Shown here one piece after another: positions 34,577 to 43,557 of a DNA stretch of 64,000 nucleotides. The translations under genes and the position numbers were made by a program. Every line of letters starts with the position of its first letter. The stretch's first letter is position 1. This DNA is from RXIX01 sp003989075 (GTDB taxonomy: Bacteria; Pseudomonadota; Gammaproteobacteria; Competibacterales; Competibacteraceae). The stretch is from positions 1 to 64,000 of the forward strand of contig JAKOYN010000019.1 of assembly GCA_029780415.1 (NCBI GenBank), in the 5' to 3' direction. The notes under the pieces are model-generated. The model ran no database searches, was not told where the DNA came from, and saw only the letters and a program-made list of their open reading frames with translations.

Positions 34577-34945
34577 TCAGCCGCCGAGCGCCTCGCGCAG
34601 CCGCGCCAGCCCAATCGGCTTGGTCAGGGTTTGTACCGAGCGTAATCCGTTGAACTCGGCCAGCGCCCGCGCATCGCGGGCATAATCGGGACTGTAGCCG
34701 GTGATGATGATCAGGTGCGCAGCATACTGCTGCTCCATCAGCCATAGCACCAGCTCGTTACCATCCATCTCCGGCATCACCATGTCCATGACGATGGTGG
34801 TAGGCCGCAGGGCGTGATAGGCCTCCTGAAAGGCGCGGCCTTGGGTCGTCACCCGCACCTCGTAACCCAGACCCACCGCCACCTTGCGCACCAGTTCGCC
34901 AAATTCCGGCTCATCGTCAATCACCAGCAGTCGTTTTTCGCTCAT
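34577..34945 (-). CDS. Single-domain CheY-like response regulator
   Basis: This 122-aa protein is a lone receiver domain: acidic pair at VIDDEPEFG, phosphoacceptor D54 in VMDMVMPEMDG, a Thr in IIITGYS and K in LTKPIGLARLREAL. There is no output domain, so it acts by protein contact or as a phosphate shuttle. It converges exactly with the PAS kinase gene and lies downstream of the Pat gene on the same strand, separated by 336 bp that contain a dispersed repeat. Confidence 0.9.
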   Translation of the reverse strand: MSEKRLLVIDDEPEFGELVRKVAVGLGYEVRVTTQGRAFQEAYHALRPTTIVMDMVMPEMDGNELVLWLMEQQYAAHLIIITGYSPDYARDARALAEFNGLRSVQTLTKPIGLARLREALGG

Positions 34946-34995
34946 CGCCCTGTCCTTCTCGCTTTATTTCTGGAATCGCTACGGGATCAGTCAAT

Positions 34996-35031
34996 CAATA
35001 CATACAGGACTTTCAATACATACAGGACTTT
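34996..35031. repeat. 18-bp tandem duplication abutting the 111-bp repeat
   Basis: CAATACATACAGGACTTT occurs twice head-to-tail at 34996-35013 and 35014-35031. The second copy runs into the left end of the 111-bp element (GGACTTT is shared). It looks like a slippage or insertion-associated duplication of the element's left edge plus flanking DNA. Confidence 0.85.
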
Positions 35032-35135
35032 CGCTTACCTGACTTTTTCCGTCATACCCGCGAAAGCGGGTATCCATTCTTTTCAACACGCTACTGGATT
35101 CCCGCATACGCGGGAATGACGAAAAGCGAAAGTCC
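35025..35135. repeat. 111-bp dispersed palindromic repeat, copy 1
   Basis: This element has terminal inverted repeats GGACTTTCGCTT and AAGCGAAAGTCC and two internal hairpins, ACCCGCGAAAGCGGGT and TTCCCGCATACGCGGGAA. The second copy at 50854 has the same length and about two substitutions. Features match short non-coding REP/MITE-like elements (the SVIPAKAGIHS false ORF seen widely in proteobacteria). It fills the gap 34946-35281 between the Pat gene and the CheY-like gene; nothing else is recognisable in that gap. Confidence 0.9.
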
Positions 35136-35281
35136 CGACATATTTTATACGGCGGCGACCGGCCCCACTCATCGCGCCGCCGGTCATGCTGCCCATAACC
35201 GGCAGCGGCCCGGCTCAGCGGCCAGATCACTGATCGTGTCACTCTGGCCGGCCTGCAGGTGCTGGCTACGGATCCGCCCTG

Positions 35282-37933
35282 CTACCCTGCTGATTGCTCG
35301 GTCGCATGCAGTTTGAGTACGACATGCTTCAGGCCCGGATCCTCGGCATCGCCATGCACGGTAAAGCCCAGCGCCTGATCCAGTTGCAGCATGCGCCGAT
35401 TCTCGGTCAGCACCTCGCCATAGACTTCCTGGATGCCACGGGCCCGCGCGTAGTGAATGATGCGCCGCATCAGCAGGTTGCCCAGCCCCAGGCGCATGAA
35501 GGCGCGATCAATCAGGATCGAATACTCGGCGCGCTCGTTGTTGGGGTCGGCGCTGAGATTGACGATCCCGTAAACCTCGGCCTTGCCGGGCAGACCGGGA
35601 CCGACCGCGACCAGCGCCATTTCCCGATGGTAGTCGATCTGGGTCAGCGGCGCGGCCATCTCATGCGACAGTTCGCGGATGGGCTGAAAGAAGCGCAACC
35701 GTAGATCCTCCGATGAAGCGCGCGCCACCAGATCGCGCAACGGTGGCTCGTCCTCGGGCAGCACCGGCCGCAACAGCAGCTCGCGGCCATCGGACAGGTG
35801 CAGACTTTCCTCAAGATCCTTCGGATAGGGGCGGATCGCCAGCCGTTGCACCGGCATGCCCGGCAACAGCGGTGCCAGCCGCACCCGCGCATCCAGGGCC
35901 AGCACCCCATGGGGTCCGGCGCGCAGCGGATTGATGCTCAACTCGGCCAGCGCGTCCAGATCAATCACCATCTGCGCCACCTTGACCAGGGTCAGCGCCA
36001 GGGCGTTGAGATCGGCGCGCCGCAGCAGGGTGTAGCGCAGCCGCTGATAGATGCGGGTCTGGGCCATGATCTCGCGCGCCAGATGCATGTTGAGCGGCGG
36101 CAGACCATAGGCCAGATCGTTGATGATCTCGGCCTCGGTGCCGCCATGGCCGAAGTAGATCACCGGTCCAAAGTGCTCGCCGGCGCGCACGCCAAGCGTC
36201 ATTTCATAGGCGCCATCGCGCGGCACCATCGGCTGCAGGATGAAGCCGTTGAAGCGCGCCGCCGGCGCCGTGCTGCGCAACTGCATCAGCATGGCCACTG
36301 CCGCCTGACGCACCGCCTCGGCACCGCGCAGATGGCCGACAATGCCGCCGACTTCCTCGCGGCTGACCACGTCGGGGGAAATGATTTTCAGCGCCAGCGG
36401 CCGGTCGATCTGGGCGGCAAGGGTCGCGGCCTCACCGGGGGAATGCGCCAGATAGGTCTCCAGCACCGGAATACCGTAGGCGACCAGCAACTGCATCGCC
36501 TCATGGGTATTGAGCTGGCGGCGGCCGGCGGCCAGGGCGGCGTTGATCACCGCGCGCGCAGCCGCCACGTCGGGGGTGAATTCCTCAGGCAACGAGGGCG
36601 GCGTTTCCATCAGCAGGGCCTGATTACGCTTGTACTGGACAATGCGCATGAACGCTTGCACCGCGGCATCGGCGGTTTCATAGGTCGGCACCTGGCGCTG
36701 CACCAGCTTGCGACGGGCCTCGGCGCCGGTGCGCGGCCCGGGGAAACTGGCGATGATGCAGCGCGGGCTATTGGCGAGACGCTCGATCAGTGCATCGGCG
36801 ACCGCGCTGGTTTCGCTGAGCGCATTGGGAGTCTTGATCACCAGCACGCCATCGACACCGGGATCAGCCAGCAGCAGGTCCAGCGCCTGACCATAGGCGC
36901 GGGCGTCGGCGCGATCCCCAAGATCAACTGGATTGGGCGCGACGCTGGATTCGACCTGTCGTTCCAGACCGCGCTGGGTGCCCTCGGACAGTTGCGCCAG
37001 CCGGCCGCCAAAGCGCTGCAGGGTATCGGTGGCCAGCCGGCTCATGCTGGCGCTATTGCTGAGAATCACCAGACGATCGCTGTTGACGCGCTTGGCGGCC
37101 TTGAGCACCTCGACCATCTGCAGCAGTTCGTCGCTGTCCTCGACGCGCAGCAGGCCGGCGCGGCGAAAGGCGGCGGCGTACACCGCATCATCCGGCTCAG
37201 CCGGATAGCCACGCGGCTTGAGAACGATCACCGGCTTGGTGCGCGCCACGCGCCGCGCCGCCGACATGAACTTGCGCGCATCGGGGATATGCTCCAGATA
37301 CAGCAGGATGGCGCGGGTGCGATAGTCGCCGGCCAGATAATCGAGAATATCGGCTACGTCGATATCGAGGCTGTCGCCGAGGTGAACCAGATGACTGAAG
37401 CCAAAGCCGTAGTGGTTGCCGATATCCAGCGCGGTCTGGGCGATGGTGCCCGATTCACTGATCAGGGCGACATCGCCGGGCAGCAGGGCCTGCCGGTTGA
37501 GGCTGACATTGAGCTTATGGCCAGGGACGTTGAGCGCCTGCGAGCCGGGGCCGAGCACCCGCAGCAGGTACGGACGGGCAGCATCGAGAATCGCCTGGTG
37601 CAGGGCGTCGCGTTCGCTGGCGGGCATGCCGCGCGCCTCGTTGATCAGCACCGCCGCGCGTGCACCGCGTTCGCCAAGTTGCGTGATCAGGGCCGGCACT
37701 TCGCGCAGCGGCCGGGTGATGATCGCCAGCGACGGTGGCAGCGGCAGACTGGCCACATCGCGATAGGCAATGGCGCCTTCCAGAGCCCAGCGCTTGGCGT
37801 CGACCGGCATGATCGGCCCCTGAAAGCCGCTGCTCATCAGGTTGCGGGAGATGATCGCTTCGGCTTCGCCACCACCACAGATCAGGGCGATGCTCTTGGG
37901 ATGAAACAGATATTCAAAGTTGCGAATGGTCAT
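35282..37933 (-). CDS. Pat-type protein: ADP-forming acyl-CoA synthetase-like plus GNAT acetyltransferase
   Basis: This 883-aa protein has the full order of bacterial Pat/PatZ (YfiQ) lysine acetyltransferases. There is a CoA-binding domain (FHPKSIALICGGG, about 10-130), a succinyl-CoA-ligase-like region (ISESGTIAQTALDIGNHYGFG), an ATP-grasp domain (about 480-700, LALKIISPDVVSREEVGGIVG) and a C-terminal GNAT domain (about 725-880, RRIIHYARARGIQEVYGEVLTENRRMLQLDQALGF). In Pat the synthetase part senses acetyl-CoA and does not catalyse; the GNAT part acetylates enzymes such as acetyl-CoA synthetase. ATG 37933 is used. Regulation by carbon status would fit the Pta/AckA genes elsewhere in the window. 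Confidence 0.9.
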   Translation of the reverse strand: MTIRNFEYLFHPKSIALICGGGEAEAIISRNLMSSGFQGPIMPVDAKRWALEGAIAYRDVASLPLPPSLAIITRPLREVPALITQLGERGARAAVLINEARGMPASERDALHQAILDAARPYLLRVLGPGSQALNVPGHKLNVSLNRQALLPGDVALISESGTIAQTALDIGNHYGFGFSHLVHLGDSLDIDVADILDYLAGDYRTRAILLYLEHIPDARKFMSAARRVARTKPVIVLKPRGYPAEPDDAVYAAAFRRAGLLRVEDSDELLQMVEVLKAAKRVNSDRLVILSNSASMSRLATDTLQRFGGRLAQLSEGTQRGLERQVESSVAPNPVDLGDRADARAYGQALDLLLADPGVDGVLVIKTPNALSETSAVADALIERLANSPRCIIASFPGPRTGAEARRKLVQRQVPTYETADAAVQAFMRIVQYKRNQALLMETPPSLPEEFTPDVAAARAVINAALAAGRRQLNTHEAMQLLVAYGIPVLETYLAHSPGEAATLAAQIDRPLALKIISPDVVSREEVGGIVGHLRGAEAVRQAAVAMLMQLRSTAPAARFNGFILQPMVPRDGAYEMTLGVRAGEHFGPVIYFGHGGTEAEIINDLAYGLPPLNMHLAREIMAQTRIYQRLRYTLLRRADLNALALTLVKVAQMVIDLDALAELSINPLRAGPHGVLALDARVRLAPLLPGMPVQRLAIRPYPKDLEESLHLSDGRELLLRPVLPEDEPPLRDLVARASSEDLRLRFFQPIRELSHEMAAPLTQIDYHREMALVAVGPGLPGKAEVYGIVNLSADPNNERAEYSILIDRAFMRLGLGNLLMRRIIHYARARGIQEVYGEVLTENRRMLQLDQALGFTVHGDAEDPGLKHVVLKLHATEQSAG

Positions 37934-37988
37934 GATGAATCAGTCTGGATCGGGGGGAGAGTACGGAGCTTATATGCGGCGGTCAGGA

Positions 37989-39485
37989 TCATGGCATCAC
38001 CTGCCGCCATTCGTGTTCGTAGTAACGCACCAGAATCTGGTTATTCAGGCGGTTGATCTCGGCATCGACCGGGGCCATGTCCGGTGGAAACAGCAGCAGG
38101 CTGGCCATGATCTGCGCAGTCAGGAAGCGCAGGCCGAGTGGATAGTGCAGCGGCGGTTGCCAAGGCTCGCGCCCGGCCAGCGCATAGCCCCACTCGCCAA
38201 AGGCCGGTACATAGGCATGATAGGGCGTCACCTGCAAACCGGCGCTTTCCAGAGTGCGCACGATGCACCAGAACGAGCGACGCGCATACAGCGGCGAAGT
38301 GGTCTGCACCACGGCCAGGCCGCGCGCGGCCAGATGCCGTTCCAGCAGGCGATAGAACACCGTGCTGTACAGCTTGCCGAGGGCGTGGTTGGTCGGGTCG
38401 GGGAAATCGACCACGATGAAATCGAAGGTGTCGGCGTTCTCTTCCAGCCAGGAAAAGGCGTCGGCGTTGATCACCCGGACCTTGGGCGAATTCAGGGCAT
38501 TGCCGTTCAGCGGCGTCAGCAGCGGATGCGTAGCGAACAGCCGGGTCATGTCCGGATCCAGATCGACCAGGGTCACCGCTTCAACTGTGGCATGGCGCAG
38601 AATCTCGCGTACCGCCAGCCCGTCGCCACCCCCGAGCACCAGCACCCGGCGCGCCCAGGGCAGCGCGCTCAGCCCCGGATGCACCAGCGCTTCGTGATAG
38701 CGGTATTCATCGCGGGAGCTGAATTGCAGGTTGCCGTTGAGAAACAGCCGCAGATCATCCTTCCAGCGGGTGACGACGATGCGCTGATAGGGCGAGCGCA
38801 GGGCCAGAATGATTTCATCGCTGTAGAGATTTTCCTCGGCGAGTGTCGTGAGCCGGTCGGCGGCAACAAAGCCGGTCAGCAACGCCAGCAGCGCGGCCAT
38901 GCACAGACCGCGCAGACCCGCCGCCGCACCCAACTGTTCACGGAACAGCCACAGGGCCCAGGCCGCCACCAGCACGTTCAGCAGACCAAACAGCAGGCTG
39001 GTGCGCACCAGACCCAGATGCGGCACCAGCAGCACCGGGAACAGCAGCGACACCGCCAGCGCGCCCAGATAATCCAGAGTCAGCACCTGCGCCACCAGAT
39101 CCCTGAAGGCAAACTGCTGCTTGAGAATGCGCATCACCAGCGGAATTTCCAGCCCGACCAGGATGCCCACCGCCAGCACCAGCCCATACAGCGCCAGGCG
39201 GAACGCCCCCGACCAGGCAAAGACCAGAAACAGCAGCGGCGCGGAAAAGCCACCGAGCAGGCCCACCGCCAGCTCAATCTGGATAAAACGGGCGATCAGG
39301 CCACGCACCACATAGCGCGACAGCCACGAACCGATGCCCATGGCAAACAGGTAACAGCCGATGACGGTCGAGAACTGGGTGACCGAATCACCCAGCAGGT
39401 AGCTGGCCAGGGTCCCGGCGAGCAGTTCATAGACCAGCCCGCAGGAGGCAATGACGAAAACCGAAACCAGCAGAGCATGGCTCAT
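37989..39485 (-). CDS. Membrane-anchored spermidine-synthase-like aminopropyltransferase
   Basis: This 498-aa protein has about seven transmembrane helices in residues 1-210. They are followed by a soluble spermidine-synthase fold: QRIVVTRWKDDLRLFLNGNLQFSSRDEYRYHEALVHPGL, VLVLGGGDGLAVREILRH (SAM-type glycine motif), VDLDPDMTRLF and FIVVDFPDPTNHALGKLYS. The acidic catalytic positions expected for polyamine aminopropyltransferases are present. It forms a minus-strand group with a 48-aa membrane peptide and a DUF4178 protein, an association seen in other bacteria and thought to relate to envelope stress or polyamines. The true substrate is uncertain. Confidence 0.85.
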   Translation of the reverse strand: MSHALLVSVFVIASCGLVYELLAGTLASYLLGDSVTQFSTVIGCYLFAMGIGSWLSRYVVRGLIARFIQIELAVGLLGGFSAPLLFLVFAWSGAFRLALYGLVLAVGILVGLEIPLVMRILKQQFAFRDLVAQVLTLDYLGALAVSLLFPVLLVPHLGLVRTSLLFGLLNVLVAAWALWLFREQLGAAAGLRGLCMAALLALLTGFVAADRLTTLAEENLYSDEIILALRSPYQRIVVTRWKDDLRLFLNGNLQFSSRDEYRYHEALVHPGLSALPWARRVLVLGGGDGLAVREILRHATVEAVTLVDLDPDMTRLFATHPLLTPLNGNALNSPKVRVINADAFSWLEENADTFDFIVVDFPDPTNHALGKLYSTVFYRLLERHLAARGLAVVQTTSPLYARRSFWCIVRTLESAGLQVTPYHAYVPAFGEWGYALAGREPWQPPLHYPLGLRFLTAQIMASLLLFPPDMAPVDAEINRLNNQILVRYYEHEWRQVMP

Positions 39486-39544
39486 GGCGGCAGGAATACC
39501 GGGTTGACGGTGTGCATGCGCGTGATTAGCGCGGCGGTTGCGGA

Positions 39545-39691
39545 TTATTTATGGTAAATGCCGCGCACCGCCCCCGGTGTGCCCGGTTCGCTGCGGCTTT
39601 CGCTGGCACCGAGCAGACTCCAGCCCCGGTACTGGGCGGTGGCGAACAGCGCCAGAATGAGCAGGCCGCTGATTAGATAGCCGCGCAACAT
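39545..39691 (-). CDS. Small single-span membrane protein (48 aa)
   Basis: This short gene begins at ATG 39691, with GGAG 8 nt upstream, and ends at TAA 39545-39547. The product is one hydrophobic helix (YLISGLLILALFATAQY) followed by a polar tail ending GIYHK. It sits 15 bp downstream of the DUF4178 gene and 60 bp upstream of the spermidine-synthase-like gene, all on the same strand, so it is probably co-transcribed. No family is recognised; a subunit role in a membrane complex with its neighbours is inference. Confidence 0.7.
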   Translation of the reverse strand: MLRGYLISGLLILALFATAQYRGWSLLGASESRSEPGTPGAVRGIYHK

Positions 39692-39706
39692 GGTCGTTTC
39701 TCCGGC

Positions 39707-41650
39707 TCAGTCATCATCATCCTTCCGGCGGCTGCCGCTGCTGCCCGCAGCGCCATAATCGCTTTCCGCCCAGCGCGCTCGCTCAAAGGCACCCGCCCGC
39801 CACCTGAACCAGAACGGCAGCAGCAGCAGGCCGAACACGGCCAGGAAGAAATTGCTCCAGCTCGGTACATCGCGCCAGATGCTGAAAGTCACAGTCACCG
39901 GTGGCGCATCGGCAGCCCGCTCGTTCTCAATCGTCAGGTAGTAAAGGCCCGCCGGTACCGTGGTCAGCAGGGCCTCGTCACTGGCGCTGCCCTCGGACCA
40001 GCGTTCGCCCTCGTCGATACCCTGGTAGTAATCGATCTCGCGGCTGACCGCGTAACGGGCGCCGCTGTGCTGCTCGATCAGTGCCATGTCCAGATACAGC
40101 CAGTTGTTATCCAGATTGGTCTGCATCTGGATCAGTACATTGCTCGGCCGGCCGCTCAAGGCGAACGGCGCGCTGCTCAGCAGCTTGTCCTGGGTACTGG
40201 CATCGAAGGTAAAGGTCTGCTGATGCACACGCTGATCGGCGCACAGCAGCAGCGTCAGAACCTGCGCGATCAGCAGCAGACCCAGAAAAAGCCGGCGCAG
40301 CCGACGCAATTTCGGTCGCTGCGCTTCGTAAGGCGAGGGCTGGCTGGCGGCGATACCGACGCGCGGCGGCAAGGGCCCGCTCAGTTGAAAGGCGATCTGG
40401 ACGGTTTGCGCTTCGATGTAGCGGCCCAGCGACCAGACAATCTCGCGTTCACTGCGCTCGCAACTCAGTTGCAGCGGCGGGGCGATATAGTCGCTGACCT
40501 CGACGCTTTCCCCAACCGCAACCCGCCAGTAAAACTCGCCGAGTACATAACTGACCCGGGCCTGGGCAGTCTGGAAATGCCGATAGCGGTGTTCCTGATA
40601 GCGTGCCTCGGCCTTGGCACCCAGACCGCTGACCTGCGGCAGATCACTGAGGGTGTGCACCTGACTCCAGTGGCCGTTGTATTCGACCAGCCAGCAAAAG
40701 CCCTGCTCGCGATGAAACAGCAGGTATTCGCTCCATTCGTAATCGATGCCCTCGACGCTGACGCAGCGCCGCAGGTAACCGATGGCCTGATAGTCGATCC
40801 CGTCCAGGGTGCCATGCGCGCCCAGCGGAATCAGCGGCTCATAGGTGAGGCGGGACTGGAACGTGGAGAGGATGCGGAAGTTGTCATCGCTCAGGTCGAT
40901 GACCGCGCCGCAGCTCCCGCAGGCCAGGCTCTCACTGCGTCCCGGCGCACGAATGGTCAAGCTGCTGGCACAGTTTGGGCATTGAAACGCACGTGCGTCC
41001 AGGCTGGCATCCGCTTCCCAGCCGACCGGCGGCACCGGGCGCAACTGCTCCAGTCGCAACTCATCAAAGCGCACCGGCTCGCCCATGAAGACCAGCGGCG
41101 GCGTTTCGCTGTAATCCAGGGTGGCGAAGGCCTTACCGCTGGCCTGCAAATCGACCAGCGCCGCGTCATAGCCCGGGCCAACGCGAATCGGCAGCTCGCC
41201 CTCGCCGCCGATACAGCGGGTGTTCTCGATATTGGTGACCTGGAACACCCGGCCCTTGAGCGTCACCGCGTCTCCGGCGCGCAACCCGGCCAGGGCTGGC
41301 AGCGGCTCGGGCGGTGTGATGTTGAAGGTCAGCGCGTACTGGCCGAGGGTTTCGCCCAGCCAGCCACCACGCTGGTTGTCGAACAACAGGTACCACTCAT
41401 TCCACAGACCCTGGCTGTAGCGCAACTGGATGCGCCCGACCACGGTAAAGCGGCTCTTGCGGTAAACGCCCGTGGTGCCAAGCTGGATCGGCGAAGGATC
41501 AGGCAGCAGCTCGGCCATCCTGCCGACGTTTTCCAGATCCAGATCGTGGCGGATCAGGGTGCTCCTGCAATAGGCGCACACGGTCAGGATCGACGCGGCG
41601 GACTGGAAATTGATTGCAGCGCCACAGGAGGGGCAGTTGGTAGTTTTCAT
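39707..41650 (-). CDS. DUF4178 zinc-ribbon membrane protein
   Basis: This 647-aa protein starts with a zinc ribbon (CPSCGA...CAYCRS, residues about 5-35). A DUF4178-type domain follows (about 60-195, LRYSQGLWNEWYLLFDNQRGGWLGE), then a second ribbon (CPNCASS...CGSCGAV, about 210-245) and a second DUF4178 domain (about 270-400, YEWSEYLLFHREQGFCWLVEYNGHWSQV). Helices at about 445-465 and 595-620 flank a beta-rich domain. ATG 41650 is chosen because GGAG lies 5 nt upstream; the frame extends six codons to a GTG. It is the first gene of a group with the 48-aa peptide and the aminopropyltransferase-like gene. Molecular function is unknown. Confidence 0.85.
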   Translation of the reverse strand: MKTTNCPSCGAAINFQSAASILTVCAYCRSTLIRHDLDLENVGRMAELLPDPSPIQLGTTGVYRKSRFTVVGRIQLRYSQGLWNEWYLLFDNQRGGWLGETLGQYALTFNITPPEPLPALAGLRAGDAVTLKGRVFQVTNIENTRCIGGEGELPIRVGPGYDAALVDLQASGKAFATLDYSETPPLVFMGEPVRFDELRLEQLRPVPPVGWEADASLDARAFQCPNCASSLTIRAPGRSESLACGSCGAVIDLSDDNFRILSTFQSRLTYEPLIPLGAHGTLDGIDYQAIGYLRRCVSVEGIDYEWSEYLLFHREQGFCWLVEYNGHWSQVHTLSDLPQVSGLGAKAEARYQEHRYRHFQTAQARVSYVLGEFYWRVAVGESVEVSDYIAPPLQLSCERSEREIVWSLGRYIEAQTVQIAFQLSGPLPPRVGIAASQPSPYEAQRPKLRRLRRLFLGLLLIAQVLTLLLCADQRVHQQTFTFDASTQDKLLSSAPFALSGRPSNVLIQMQTNLDNNWLYLDMALIEQHSGARYAVSREIDYYQGIDEGERWSEGSASDEALLTTVPAGLYYLTIENERAADAPPVTVTFSIWRDVPSWSNFFLAVFGLLLLPFWFRWRAGAFERARWAESDYGAAGSSGSRRKDDDD

Positions 41651-41843
41651 GGGCGCTCCGATACCCACTCGGGGCCGCGCCGGCCAAATGGGCTATGCAG
41701 GCTGTCCAGAAGCGCAGGCGTCATCATATTCTCGTTATAGCGGCTGGCGGTGGAACGGTTTTGATCATACCCGATGCCCGGGCCAGCGAACACTGCGGGC
41801 AAGGATTAGAATAGGGCTTAACGCCCGCGCGCAGGAGACGACC

Positions 41844-42821
41844 TTGAGCACACAGCATCCCCATGCCATCACCACGCTGGACACGCCCGCGCCAAAGGTG
41901 CCAGCCGCCCTGCCAGGCACAGTCGCCGATTACGTGCATCAGGCCCTGGCCGCGCGCACCCGGCAGAGCTATCAGGACGATCTGCAGCGTTTCCTGAACT
42001 GGGGTGGCACGCTGCCCTGCTCAGCGGAACAACTGGCCACCTATCTGGCCACCCACGGCGCCAGCCATGCTCCGGCCACGCTGGGCCGCTGGGCGGTCAG
42101 TCTCGGCCGCGCCCACACCACACTCGGCTATGAAAATCCGGCGCGCAGTGATCTGGTCAAGGCTACCCTGCGCGGCATCCGCCGCCAGCGCGGCTGCGCG
42201 CAACGTCAGGTTGCACCAGCACTGCGCGATGACCTGCTACGCATGGTCGCCACATTGAGCGATTCGCCGCGCGATGTCCGCGACCGGGCATTGCTGCTGC
42301 TGGGCTTTGCTGCTGCGCTGCGCCGCTCGGAACTGGTGGCGCTAACCACGGCGGATGTGGCCTTTGATACCGTCGGCCTGACCGTCAGCGTGCGCCGCTC
42401 CAAGACTGATCCCGAGGGGCGCGGCCGGCGCATCGGCATTCCCCGGGCGCGCGGCCCAATATGCCCGGTGCAGGCACTGGAAACCTGGCTGGCGCGGGCG
42501 CTGCTGCTGCCAGGCACGCCGCCTTTGGGACCGGCGCCGCTGTTTCGGCCCATCAACAAGCATGGCCAGATCAGCGCACAGGCCCTGACCGGCCATGCGG
42601 TCGCCGTCATCGTCAAGCAGCGCGCCACCGCGGCCGGACTGCTCGCCGAAAACTACTCGGGCCATTCGCTGCGCGCCGGCTTTTGCACCGCTGCTGCCCT
42701 CAACGGTGCACCCTATTGGCAGATTCGCAAGATTTCCGGCCACCGCAGTCATGCCGTGCTCGACCGCTATATCCGCGACACGCAACTGTTCCAGGATAAC
42801 CCCTTGAACCAGCTTTTCTAG
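41844..42821 (+). CDS. Tyrosine site-specific recombinase/integrase
   Basis: This 325-aa recombinase has an N-terminal SAM-like core-binding domain (TRQSYQDDLQRFLNWG...) and a catalytic domain with a complete active site: R161 (RRSEL), K187 (RSKTD), H274 and R277 (HSLRAGF), H300 (ISGHRS) and nucleophile Y309 (RYIRD). Translation starts at TTG 41844 with AGGAG about 7 nt upstream; there is no in-frame ATG that keeps the domain start. No tRNA, attachment site, excisionase or phage genes are next to it, so it looks like a stranded or chromosomally adopted recombinase. A role in dimer resolution or in a lost mobile element cannot be separated. Confidence 0.88.
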   Translation: MSTQHPHAITTLDTPAPKVPAALPGTVADYVHQALAARTRQSYQDDLQRFLNWGGTLPCSAEQLATYLATHGASHAPATLGRWAVSLGRAHTTLGYENPARSDLVKATLRGIRRQRGCAQRQVAPALRDDLLRMVATLSDSPRDVRDRALLLLGFAAALRRSELVALTTADVAFDTVGLTVSVRRSKTDPEGRGRRIGIPRARGPICPVQALETWLARALLLPGTPPLGPAPLFRPINKHGQISAQALTGHAVAVIVKQRATAAGLLAENYSGHSLRAGFCTAAALNGAPYWQIRKISGHRSHAVLDRYIRDTQLFQDNPLNQLF

Positions 42822-42965
42822 GATGCAGTCCGCCCGCACCCGCCATTGGCCAGGAACGTTTTCCCGTAACAGTGGTATAGTGTTGGAAGAGTTCCAGCCC
42901 GGGGCGGCCCGGGTTGCCACCGTTCGTCGATGCTCTCACCCGGACACCTCCTGCTTGCTCCATCC

Positions 42966-43481
42966 ATGAAACTGTTTTTCCAGCGCTATCTGCCCGATCC
43001 GCACCAGTTGCGCAGTCACAGGAGTCTGCGCTTCCTCGGTGAACTGCTGCACGATCCCTGGCTGTGGCATTTCAACCGCCGTTCGACGGTGCGCGGCCTG
43101 GCGATCGGTGCGTTCTACGCCTTCGTGCCGTTTCCCTGGCAGATGCTGCTGGCCGCAATCACCGCAGTCTGGCTGCGTTTCAACCTGCCGGTCGCGGTGG
43201 CGATGGTCTGGATCACCAACCCGCTGACCATGGCGCCGATCGCCTTCGTGAATTACCGCCTGGGTGAATGGCTGCTGGGCCGCCCGCCAGGCGAATGGAA
43301 CTTTGAACCCTCGCTGGACTGGCTGCTACGCCAGGCCAGCGAAATCGGCCTGCCACTGCTGGTAGGTTCCATGGCCATGGCCGTCATCGCCGGCATTGCC
43401 ACCTTCTGCACTGCTCATCTGCTGTGGCGCTGGCATATTGTTAATCGGTTCCGGCGCCGCCACCGGTTCGCCGTCGGTTAA
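42966..43481 (+). CDS. DUF2062 membrane protein
   Basis: This 171-aa protein matches the DUF2062 pattern: an N-terminal LRSHRSLRFLGELLHDPWLWHFNRRSTVRGLAIGAFYAFVPFP segment and then hydrophobic helices with MVWITNPLTMAPIAFVNYRLGEWLL. Related proteins are small inner-membrane proteins of unknown function, some fused to or near glycosyltransferases. It is followed by a good terminator and then deaD. ATG 42966 gives the usual family length. Confidence 0.85.
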   Translation: MKLFFQRYLPDPHQLRSHRSLRFLGELLHDPWLWHFNRRSTVRGLAIGAFYAFVPFPWQMLLAAITAVWLRFNLPVAVAMVWITNPLTMAPIAFVNYRLGEWLLGRPPGEWNFEPSLDWLLRQASEIGLPLLVGSMAMAVIAGIATFCTAHLLWRWHIVNRFRRRHRFAVG

Positions 43482-43507
43482 GTGCCCCGCCTGATAACCG
43501 CTGTCCA

Positions 43508-43534
43508 GCCCGGAACTCCGTTTCGGGCCTTTTT
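43508..43534 (+). terminator. Rho-independent terminator after the DUF2062 gene
   Basis: GCCCGGAAC (43508-43516), loop TCC, GTTTCGGGC (43520-43528) form a 9-bp stem with one G-U pair, followed by CTTTTT. It lies 27 bp past the DUF2062 stop and 24 bp before the deaD start. Confidence 0.75.
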
Positions 43535-43557
43535 CACTTCAAGGTAGTGTTTCGCGC

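Noticed and set aside
35025..35135. CRISPR-like array
   Set aside because: Palindromic hairpins occur, but there are only two distant copies and no regular spacers or cas genes.
35798..38056. Long plus-strand open frame opposite the Pat gene
   Set aside because: Its composition is shadow-like (His/Gln/Arg/Gly-rich), and it covers the Pat gene antisense without any recognisable domain.
41669..42965. Prophage or integrative island around the recombinase
   Set aside because: Neighbours on both sides are ordinary genes with similar composition; no tRNA, direct repeats or phage genes were seen.
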